A DNA stretch of 64,000 nucleotides from Gracilaria gracilis. Its lineage: Eukaryota > Rhodophyta > Florideophyceae > Gracilariales > Gracilariaceae. The stretch is from NCBI GenBank assembly GCA_030374805.1, contig JARGSG010000084.1, forward strand, positions 248,001 to 312,000, written 5' to 3'. The notes under the pieces were generated by a model that worked only from the letters and a program-made list of their open reading frames with translations, was not told where the DNA came from and did not search any database. Positions within the stretch are counted from its first letter, which is position 1, and every line of letters starts with the position of its first letter. A program made the translations under genes and the position numbers. This document shows, piece by piece, positions 42,566-51,850 of this stretch.

Positions 42566-45451
42566 ATGGGGAAACGTAAAACGAGAAGTGCGAATGCGAA
42601 TTCGAATGCGGAGGATGTAAGCGCGCGCGCGTCAAAAGGGCGAACGCGTGCAGAGGTGGTAGGTCGGGGTCGCGAGGATGGCTTGGGTAGTACTACGCGT
42701 GCGCCTCGAAGTGGCGATGTGGAAAATGGGGAGGGCGGTATTGGGCGTACTTCGCGCCCTCCTCGAAGCGGACTACGTGGGAAAGGTAGGAAGAACACGG
42801 GGAGACGTGATCGAGGCCGACCTTTGGAGCGAACTGAGCAAACCGAGCGCACCGAGCAAACGGAGCGAATCCAGGGAACCGAGCGAACGGTAAGTACTTT
42901 GGTAACACAAGCTACTCCGCTTCCACATGAGATGGGAGATGGAGGAAGGGAAAGCAGGGGAGGGATGGGAGGAAGGCAGGGGGATGATGCGCGGGGCGGT
43001 AGGAATAGAGGTGGGCGGCGAAGGGGCGATGACTCCACGCAAGTTGTAGAAGAAGGCGAGTCTGGAGATGTCATAGAGAAGGGGAGGGAGTGTCGCAGTG
43101 GGGGGGAGGGAAGGAAGATAGCAAGAAGTACTAGTGGGATAGTTAGCCGTGGTATTCGAGGGAAGGAGGGAGAGAGAGTGGCTGGGGTTGGCGTTCGGGA
43201 GGGGAGGATTTGCGAAAGAGAAGTAGGAGGAGGCGTTCAGGAGGCGAGGAACGAGGGCATGGAGGTTGTGGTTGATGTTAGGAGGAATCGAATGGTGGGC
43301 AGAGAAAGAACTGGTGGACCGCGACATACTGCGATGCGGGAGGAAGAGGAAGTGGGGGGTATGAGGCATATGAAAGAGCATGGAAACGCAGAGGACAGTG
43401 AGAGGTGAATTGGGCGTGTGGGCGATGGAATGGGGATCCATGCCAATGTGGAGAAGATGGAATGGCTCCGAGACAATTTGCCCGGGAGAGTTGTAGGACG
43501 TAGCAGTGGTGGATCAGTGATTGAGAATGTGAGAGACAATATACCAGTTAATAGGAGGGTATTCGAAGGAGAAGATGTCGTTGTCGGAAACAGGCATAGA
43601 AATGGAGGGAACTTGGTGGAAACAGCGGTACGAACGCCTGAAGGAATACGTGTGAGGCATAATGCCGTTCGGATTGAGGACGATGTGCATGAAGCAGGAG
43701 TCGACGATTCTGGGGATCGTGGAGAGAGGAAAGGAGCAAGGGAATTGGGAACTACAGGAATAGCAGAAGGAGATGAAGAGAACTTACGCGTGTTGCCAAG
43801 GTCTGCACTGGTTGAGAGGGTGAATTCGTTGAAAGGGAAGCTGGGAAATATGAAGGAGGATCACTATACCATGATGGTGAGTTTGAAGCTCACGCAGAGT
43901 GAATTGGAACGGGTGAGGGAGGAGCTGAAGCAGCAAAATGTGTTGCTTGAAAGTTTAAGGGAGGCTGTGAAGGGTAGGAAGCGAAGGGGGTGTGGGAAGG
44001 AAGTGAAAGGGCGTCGAAAACATGAAAAAGAGGTGCCAGAATGTTTTTACGGATTTTCAAGGGCTGTATATGATAAGATTCTCCACTATGCGAAGTTGGA
44101 GGCGTCAGAACTCTGTTTTGACACGGAGAAGGTTGGTAGGAGCTGGAATAACAGCAGTGAGACGGTGGGAGAATGTAGGGAGGGCAGCATATTTGTGGTT
44201 GGGGAGAAGGAGATGGTACCTCGGTGCCCGTATCAAGTGGCATATGAGATGAGGGCGTATACGCCATCAACGGAGGGAGGAAGTGATGTGCTGCGGAAGT
44301 ATGTGGTGGAGACGGAAATAATGAGAGATACTTGGGAGACGATACGAGAAGCGGGAAGGAAACAGGAGTGTGTGGATAATGTAAGTGCGAACAAGTGTCT
44401 GAGGCAGCGGATGAAGCAGACATTAAGCGATGTGATTGGGGTGCGGAAGCCGGCGGCTCGCGACAAGTTATTCTCCATCCTTGGATATGATTTGATTGCG
44501 AAACGTGCTAAACCTACTGAGGGCACTGAGCTATGGGAAGAGCTAAAGCAGCAGATTGAGGAGGCGCGCGAGAAGCTGATGGGAAGGGAGGAGGGCGGGG
44601 CGAATGAGTTGTGTGCGTGGAGAACGAGCGGGTTCGAAGACCTTGCGTATTCCGGGTCTCGTGCGGTTGGGCCACCATGGGAGGTCGATGATGAAGATAT
44701 GTACTTCAAGAATGGGATGGCGGTGGCAGTGTTGGAGGAGTATATGGGATACGCAGTGAAGAGGCAAAATAACGGTGAGCGGCAGTACGTGGATGGTACC
44801 GTGATGCACCTTGCGAGACTTGACGCCTGGATTGCCTGTGTGGTGAAAACTATGAACGAGGTTGTGGGACGTGGAGGGCAAAGACAGCTTTTTTTCTCTA
44901 CTTTGTATGGGAATTATCTACCTGGGGCTGTGGAAGGAATACTGGGGGTAGCCTGGCAATCGCTACAGGAGGAGCATGCCGAGGAGTTTGAGAACGATGG
45001 GTTTGTGGATGGAGATCCGAGGTGTGTTTCGGGAAACTCTATGAGAACTGCGACAGTTGGGCTGTGGGTACCATCGAGGGAGAAGATATACCTAGCTGTG
45101 AGGGAGGACTATTTAATGGCAAAACTAACACGGAGAAGAGGTGCAGTTCTTGATTGTTACATAGCGGACTGTCGACCGGAGGATGCGAGTTTCGGGCGGT
45201 TGCTGGCACACCGGGCGGAACGCAGGGAAGGACAGGGGTTGATGGTAGGGAAGAGGCGAGCTACTAAGGGTAGGGTGAGGTGCAGTGGGGGGGGGGGAAG
45301 AGGTGGAGGTATGTGTGGGATGGGGAAGAGATGCTTCTTCTTTCTCATGTCATGCGTATCTTCACTCCTTCCAATTGAAACGAAGCGGGTTCAAATTTTT
45401 ATGAAGCTGAAGCTAACAGGGAATAGAGGCTACGTGTTGGATGGGAAATAA
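42566..45451 (+). pseudogene. Large protein of unknown function, one in-frame TGA
   Basis: The ATG at 42566 (MGKRKTRSANANS) opens a 962-codon frame interrupted only by TGA at 43406-43408. The first third is Arg/Gly/Glu-rich with degenerate ERTEQT repeats (42830-42895). After the stop, a heptad-rich stretch (SALVERVNSLKGKLGNMKED, SELERVREELKQQNVLLESL) predicts a coiled coil, followed by about 400 residues of ordinary composition (VPRCPYQVAYEMRAYTP, LARLDAWIACVVKTMNEVV, VGLWVPSREKIYLAVREDY). I recognise no family. The final 22 nt overlap the end of the oppositely oriented transposase gene. Either a single nonsense change or readthrough would explain the split. Confidence 0.55.
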
Positions 45452-48400
45452 GGCTTGGCGGTGGGGTCTCGATAGAACCGATTGAGATAGAATCGGTGAA
45501 AGCGCCAGTGTAGACGAGAAGTGAAGGGAGCAGCGGGGTAGTTCTGGCGGAGAACATGAAAGGAGCCAAGGATGGAGGAAGAGAGGATGAGTCCATACCA
45601 AGGGGAAACGTTATCGGAAGTGGAGTGGGTAGAGATGGGAACTGGGTGGATGGCGTGGTTATGTTCGTCGTCTGCTGCCCATCGGAGGCAAACGCAGTTG
45701 AGGGTGAGATCGACGTCGTCGCTGGGTGGGACGAGTTCCATGAACTAGACGAAGGCGAACTTCTTGGGAGAAGAAGTTGAAGAAGGAAGGGCGAAACGAA
45801 GAAGGGAGATGAGTTTGCAGACCCAGAAGATGGATGTGGAGGGGGGGAGGTGGAGCCGGCGACTAGAATGTGGGAGAACTTTGGGGACTTCGATGGACCG
45901 AAGGACAGGGTGGCAAGAATTCTTTGGATGAGAGGGACTAGAGGATCCTGGGGCGCGAGCTCATTCCGCTCTTCAATGTAGTTGTCGAGTGTTTGGATGT
46001 AACCACGGACGACGTAAGCGGAGTTGACTATGGTCAGTCGAGTCTGACGGAGGGCGGGGGAGTTGTCAGTGAGTTGTAGGACTTCGAGAGTGATGATGAT
46101 GAAGGATGGGAGGGCGTCTCTTCCGAATTATGCAAGAATGGATAGGGTATCGTGAGGGAAGAGGTCTTGAAGAGATTTGTGAGGGAGGTGAGGATTGGAG
46201 CGAATGAATTTGTGGCCAGTGATTAGGTCAGCGAAGGAGATGTGTTTGACATCACGGACGAAACCGGGTTCTCGGGATTGGAGGGGGGAAGCGAGGCCGG
46301 GGGAGGAGGTGGTTATGGAAGGGTTTGTGGAGACGGGATTCCAGTCCTTGATGGCGTTGGAGCGGTGGATGGCACGAATGGTTTCTTGATGTGCAGTGGA
46401 CCTGCGCTTTGAGGTTTTGGAGTAGTAGGACTTGAAGAGGGTGCGGGCGTGCTCGAATATGCCGGCATCATTGAAGTGTAGGCCTCCGAAGCGGCGAATT
46501 TCCTCGACAATGTGGTCGAGGAGGTGGAACTTGAGAGTTCCGAGGCTGGAAGTGTGGTGGGGGCCGAGGACGAGTACGGCTGTGCGCTTGAAGGAGCGGG
46601 TTTGGTTGTGGAGGTCGGTGAGGCGGGCGTCGGTCAATTCGGTGAAGGTGTTGTATCGCATGGAGGCGAGGTGGAGGTCTTAGTACTTGGAGAAGACGGA
46701 AGTGATGGGAGATGAATCGACTTCGTCACAGCATCGGTCGAAGAAGGCGCCGATGAAGAGGAAGACCATGTCGAGTGCGCGGTAGTCTTTTGCTTCGAGC
46801 ATACCACGCAAGCCGTCGGTAGTGAAGAAAACGTTGAGAGTTTGACCGTTGTCGGAATTGGAGAAGTCGATGTGGAGTCCGTTTGCGGGGGAGTGCATTT
46901 CGATGGCGGAGAGGATGGTGTTTGAATGTTTGAGGATGGAAGTGCGGACGGAGTTGAAGGGGCGACGGGACTTGGAGGAACGGGGGGTGGTGAAGAGTGC
47001 TTCTGAGAGGAGTCTCTCAATGGCGGCGAGCTTGATGAGCTTGGAGACGCCGAGGTGGAAGATGTGGAGTGGTTCGAAGGTGAAGATGTTGTAAGGGGAG
47101 AGGAGTGGGGTGATGTTGAGAAGAGGGTATGATTCGAAGAGGGAGAAGTACTTTGCGAGGGAGAGGGAGTGGAGGGCTTCAAGGGCTTTTTCCTTTGTGT
47201 TGCGGGAGATTCTGGGCTTACGAGCAAGGAGAGCGTCTGGTGATTGTTGGAGGAGAGTGGAGTGTGATTTGCGTGCGGCGAGGGTCTGGTGCTGAGTTCG
47301 GGGGGAAGGAGATTGAATGTGTAGGGGGAGGTCTGTGCGGGAGACGGTGCATCTATGACAAGGGTGTTGGGGGCGGGTTCCGTGGGAGATGGCAAGGATG
47401 TCTTTTGCTTCGGGGATGTCGGCGCAGTAACTGGCGATGATTGGGTGACAGTGTCGGAGAACGCCATGGGCGTCACGGAAGGGAAAGCAGTTGAGACCGG
47501 AGGAGAGGAGGGGGCCGAGGAGGTTGGAGATGGCGAGCTGAATGAGTTTCATTTTGGTGTGGCGGGGGATGTGAGAGGACGTTTGAGGGATGGAGTCGTG
47601 GTCTTGGGAGGGGATGGTTGGGAGGAAGGAGGTTGGCAAGTATCCGAGAAGGGTGAGGTGTTCGGTGATGCACTTGCGACGGAAGGCATCGGAGAAGTTG
47701 AGAAGGGTGATGTGAATGGGGTAGGAGGTGATGGAAGAGGATTTGAGGGAGGTGGAGGACTTCTCGGAGTAGATTTGGACCAAGCCAATGAAGGATTCGA
47801 TACCGGTGGAGTCGGGGGTATGCCAGATGCAGGAGTAGTTGGAGGAGTGCATGATTGCGGCTTTGAGGGCGGGGACTGCTTCTTTTCCGAGGGTGGAGGC
47901 CATGGGGTGGGCGAAAGCGGGAGAGCCGGAAGGTGTTGTGTGGTAGACGGGGTGGAAGAAGGTGTTGTTGAAGTATGCGAGGGCGAGTTCTTGTTTGAGG
48001 ACCTGGATGGGGTCCTTTCGGAAGATGGTGGTGGAGAAGAGCTGCTGTGGGTCGGAGAGGGTGGTGAAAGCGAAGCCGATGTTGCTGACTCGGTGTTGGA
48101 AGAAATCTGTTTGAAGTTTGAGACACTGGGAGGCGGAGGAGACGGCGTTGTGGAAGGCGGATTTGGAGAAGGCGGGGTCGTGGAGGAGGGAGATGAGTTC
48201 GTCAGCCTTTCGGAGGCCGAGGGAGGAGGCGATGGAAGAGATGTAGAGGACCATGCGTTCGAGGTGGGGGTTGTTGAGGATGGGGAAGGAAGGGGAAGGA
48301 GGGGGAGTAGGGGAGGGGGAGATGGAGCAGACGGGGGTGGTGGCTATGTGGTAGGCGTCCTGGGTGTGGAGGGAAAGGGAGAGTTGCTGGTGGTGGTAGG

Positions 48401-48638
48401 AGTCGTCGTCTGCGATGGCGACGTTGTCGGAAGGGCGGTTTGTGGGAGGGGGAGGTGTATGGAGGTGGGGGGTAGACTTGTGACGCTTGATGCGTGGGGA
48501 GAAGTAGGGGAGGCCTCCGCCTGGGGAGAAGAAACGCTTGTTTGGGTTGAGGCGATTGGGGCATCTCCTCTGGTGCCTTTGGATGGCGGGGATGGTGCGG
48601 GCGAAGAGGGAGCAGCCTTCAAAGCAGCAGTTGGGCAT
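45430..48638 (-). pseudogene. Plavaka-like transposase of the 22-kb element
   Basis: The ATG at 48638 starts directly before a C2H2-like finger (MPNCCFEGCSLFARTI, then HQRRCPN). The core has GLVQIYSEKSST (E292 where copy A has Asp), LLNFSDAFRRKCITEH, CADIPEAKDIL, HPCHRCTVSRTDL, and FEPLHIFHLGVSKLI, matching the Plavaka/Tnp2-type layout. The C-terminal part, VNSAYVVRGYIQTLDNYIEE, AFV-stop-FMELVPPSDDVDL and VSPWYGLILSS, completes the fold. In-frame TAA at 46680 and 46128, TAG at 45745 and a shift at a C run near 45845 interrupt it. It is the best of three copies in the window and sits by the right terminus, so it is the likely mover of the element, now probably inactive. Confidence 0.7.
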
Positions 48639-48739
48639 GGTGGGGAAGGTTGGGGGGGTGTTGGAGAGGATTGGGGGTACGTAGCCGGGAGCGTAATATG
48701 GCGCACAGACGGTGGGACGCAGTGTTGGGGATGATTGCA

Positions 48740-49158
48740 CGGGATTCGAAGGCGTTTCATATATTTAATATACGAATGCCTGATGTGAAAGGTGTTGACT
48801 AGTGAACCGATCTCCACAAACTGAAAAGGTATTCGATCTATTTGTATACTCCTATTTCTATTCGATAAACAGCTATTTAAGTTTCTATCTAAGTGTCTAT
48901 CTCGCTATTCGCCCCCGTATACATGAACGTAGGTGACACTAACACACTTACATTGTGCTGCGAAATTACCATAAACGAAAGAAGTATGCTAGTTTCCCTT
49001 CCATCCAAACTAGCAAAGATGGAAAAAATTTGGAATAATTCTTTCGAGAAAAACTAGCACAAGCGGAAAGGTGGAAATATTTTCGGAAATTAGAACTTCC
49101 AAGTTTGGATAAATTCACCGGTTTTTCGTTCGTTTTAATTCGGTCATTTTTGAACGCC
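48740..49158. repeat. Right subterminal region with ACTAGC repeats
   Basis: Non-coding and AT-rich. GCTAGT or ACTAGC occurs near 48990, 49008, 49056 and in the terminal repeat itself, in both orientations. Such iterated motifs next to the terminal repeat are typical transposase-binding sites. The transposase promoter must also lie here. Confidence 0.7.
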
Positions 49159-49187
49159 AAACTAGCATTCCGATAACACCGACGTAC
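49159..49187 (-). repeat. Right terminal inverted repeat of the 22-kb element
   Basis: On the minus strand GTACGTCGGTGTTATCGG then AATGCTAGTTT, pairing with 27138-27166. hAT coding resumes directly outside it. Confidence 0.85.
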
Positions 49188-49731
49188 TTCATTCTGAGGG
49201 CCTTTCGCGCATTGACGCATGCTTGCGCATTATCGCTCACAACGCCATATATGCGGTGCATCCCACCTAAAGGTTCTACGGCATTTTCGACAACCTGTAC
49301 ATCCTTTTGTCCGCACCAGTGGCTGAAGACCCAGTGTAGACTGATTCAACGAAAAATGTAAGCTACTGTGAGTGCTGTTGAGCCTCACTGCGCAACAGCA
49401 CGTTCACAAAAATTGAGGAGTTAGTGTCCTCCCAAGCGTCAAATATAACCGTGCCGAAACCCGATTGCAGCCGACTCTGCATACCAGAAAAGGCAACGCT
49501 TTTAATTTCACGATAGTAGGAATCCAGTAGTTCTTCTGACAGCTTCTCATCTGGAGTTCGAGCCACTGGAAGCCCTGGACAAACCTCCTGCTCTATAGGA
49601 ATGGGGCTGTGGCTCCGAAGCCAGAGGTGAAGATGAGGACAAAGGGGTTGCGAGTTCCCGAGAATGACGACGAGCGGCTCGTGCAGGAACAGATGAGTGG
49701 AGCGCACAGTGTCTTGATTTGGCTCCATCAT
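49188..49731 (-). pseudogene. hAT transposase, upstream part
   Basis: Minus strand: ELLDSYYREIKSVAFSGM, then GFGTVIFDAWEDTNSSIFVN (first catalytic Asp region of hAT), a TAG and a frame change near 49360, then DVQVVENAVEPLGGMHRI, GVVSDNAQACVNARKALRMKY (second catalytic Asp region), where coding runs into the terminal repeat of the 22-kb element. Together with 25728-27137 this rebuilds the usual hAT order. The BED zinc finger is not recognisable upstream. Confidence 0.75.
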
Positions 49732-50027
49732 TAGCGTTGGAGCTTCCAGTGTCCCGTAAGTGGTGTTTGTGGCTTAGTTTGTTGCTGGTGTAAATATCGA
49801 GTATCGTGTAACTTACAATATGGCGTGTGGCATGGCGCGTGGAGCTTTATGGTTTTCCGTGGCTGGTACGAAAGTCTGTCGTGTGGATAGATGTGTTGAG
49901 CGGAAGGGAATCGTATTTTTTTGCTTCAATTGCGTAAGTGCATGAGTAACTTGTCTACCTTGTTCCTGTTATCTGAGTTGCTAACAACATAAAACACGAG
50001 ATCAGGGGAGTTTGAAACTATGGCCGC

Positions 50028-50139
50028 AATGCAACATCAAAAGGCTTTTGGACCCGCTTTCAAAGCCCCGAGGGGCTCGGCCCGTCTTTTGGAGAACAAG
50101 TCCTTAAAGCGGCTCTCAAAGTTTTTTTGATGTTGCATT
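50028..50139. repeat. 112-nt foldback (MITE-like)
   Basis: AATGCAACATCAAAA at 50028-50042 is inverted at the far end (TTTTGATGTTGCATT). The interior has a second complementary block (CCCCGAGGGGCTCGG). No coding capacity. Confidence 0.55.
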
Positions 50140-50330
50140 TTTGTGGGTGCAGTAATCCAATGCATACGCTCGGGCTCTGAATAAGTCAAATCTTAATATT
50201 GAAAGGCATTTTCAACAATTGATAACTTCTTGAACTAATAAGTTGAACACAACGAGTGGTGTTCTGGCAAAGACGACAGATTTTGTCCAGACACTATTGC
50301 GAAAGTGCCAGAAATATTGGCACATCTCCC

Positions 50331-50407
50331 GGGTAGGTTGCGAGGGTGCTTAGTGGCGGAAACTATCAGCTACGTGTGTGTCCTAGACAGTTGTGCCCGT
50401 TGCCACA
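50331..50407 (+). repeat. Copia LTR fragment
   Basis: About 75 nt matching 18636-18706: GGTTGCGAGGGTGCTT, CAGCTACGTGTGTGTCCT and ACAGTTGTGCCCGT. An isolated remnant of the LTR family of the Copia element at 18.6-23.0 kb. Confidence 0.6.
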
Positions 50408-51413
50408 GGTCAAAATGTTTTTTACTTTTTTTATTCAACATTTGATGGGCCCACTCTTTCGTGCAAAAGTTATGCCAATTCTACTGAGCACCAGTATTTT
50501 GTATACTGTTTTCCCTAATATTGGAGACAAAGATGAAATGGAATTGTTTATCGTGTAGGACACGTGTAGAAGCATAAAATTGCTTTTTCGCAGAAAAAGG
50601 TTTGAAATCGGCCCGCGGTGTTTGAAAACTAAAAAGTGTTCTACTGTGAATATATTTCGCAGTACAAACAGTACAAAACTGTTCAAATTGTCATTTGCAC
50701 GAAAAAAATTAGTTTGTGTTTTCATTGTCACCTTGCGTACGCTGTTTTTGGAGGCTTGAAAAAGATTTGCTCCAGACCTTATCAGGACAACTGCTACTGC
50801 GGCAAGAATACTCCTAAGATTTTTTTGTTTTCTACAAATGTGAGGGTGTGAACCATTGCTACCAATTTTGAAATTGTAAGATTGTGTTTTCTTGTGTAAA
50901 ATACTTTTTGCATTTTACCAACTTGAGAAATTGCCGAAAAAGTTCGAAGATTGGTGCCATCGGCAGTGATCTACGCATGCAGGGTTGCAAATTTACTTTT
51001 ATTTTGATAATTTTCGATAAACTTTCGAATTATATTTATACGCCATTTTGAGTCTTTTGAAGAAGTTCTTTAAATTTGCTGGTAGCCTTTTTGAATTTTG
51101 ATTCATTTTGCTTTTACTGTTCCAAAATTGTAGCTAACACAATACGCTTTTTATTGAACGGTCAAATGTCAAAAATGAAGGAAAAACCGTAAAGTTATGC
51201 TTGCTTAGGGCATTTTCACCGGTTTGACAACTACCTAAAATTGTAGCCGGTGAGTTTTAGGACCGGGGTGACACTACGTACAATGACGTGTATACGCTGT
51301 CAAAACATAGTGCAAAAGCCGTGCTAAAACAAATGTTTTGATTGGTTTTTTAGAGAAATCGGACTAAACGACAACACTTTTGGGGTGGATCCCTCAACTT
51401 CGGGCAAATTTCG

Positions 51414-51850
51414 CTATACATGTGCCCTTGTCATGTCCTGTAGCGCTTTGCACGGATTAATCAGTTCCGGAGTATAGGCTTTGCGCATACTTGTGGGGAT
51501 GCCCTTAAATCCGGCATAAATGCTCCGAATGAAAGAATTACAAATTACAAGTTGAACGATTAAATTGTCTGGCCATTTGCCGAGTTGGAATTTTGAAACT
51601 GTTGACAGCCACTGGATTGTTGACTTCTTGGAATTGGTTATCATCCTCTAGCAGTTCGCCCTCCATATCGCAAACTGGCAAATGAAAATCACCAGAAATG
51701 ACGTAACTGCGGCAAGTTGGACATGCCGCATTGTTGCCGTTTTCGCCCAGCAGTGCATGTCCGTAGTGTAATGCATCGCAGCTGACAGATGAATTACAAC
51801 ATACTTTCGCCTCTACCCAATCGGATGGATGATCGACATGGCTGTGCCAA
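51414..51850 (-). pseudogene. Cys-rich coding remnant
   Basis: A minus-strand frame without a start codon, about 51850-51560: VEAKVCCNSSVSCDALHYGH, then NNAACPTCRSYV and LPVCDMEGELLEDDN. Its Cys/His spacing resembles a zinc-binding domain. After a shift it continues VQLVICNSFIRSIYAGFKGI to LQDMTRAHV (51414-51560). No family is recognised; it is probably a transposon or host gene fossil. Confidence 0.3.

Larger units (their letters stand above)
27138..49187. mobile_element. 22-kb composite Plavaka-like transposon inserted in a hAT gene
   Basis: Its ends are a 29-nt inverted repeat with one mismatch (27138-27166 and 49159-49187, starting GTACGTCGGTGTT), each followed inwards by repeated GCTAGT/ACTAGC motifs. 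The hAT frame ends ..ARKALRMKY at the right edge and resumes KGLVGIQ at the left edge. With one GTAC kept, codons AAG TAC AAG join in frame, so GTAC is probably a 4-bp target duplication. Cargo: piggyBac-like insertion, coiled-coil ORF, ketopantoate-reductase-like gene, ParB/dioxygenase gene, methyltransferase-SET remnant, unknown large gene, and the Plavaka-like transposase at the right end. Mobilisation by that transposase is inferred from position. Confidence 0.85.
49732..51400. other. AT-rich non-coding stretch
   Basis: No supported gene. It contains a foldback at 50028-50139 and a Copia LTR fragment at 50331-50407, listed separately. The rest is AT-rich. Confidence 0.5.

Noticed and set aside
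42566-48638. A variant genetic code with TAA/TAG read as glutamine
   Set aside because: The Plavaka-like stops fit former Gln codons, but the intact genes at 54-61 kb use CAA/CAG freely, have no internal TAA or TAG, and end in normal stops. TGA is also involved elsewhere.
47355-48734. A 459-aa Gly/Val-rich protein on the plus strand
   Set aside because: It is antisense to the Plavaka-like transposase, whose motifs are clear. Its Gly/Glu/Val-rich composition is what the complement of Pro/Ser/His-rich coding gives.
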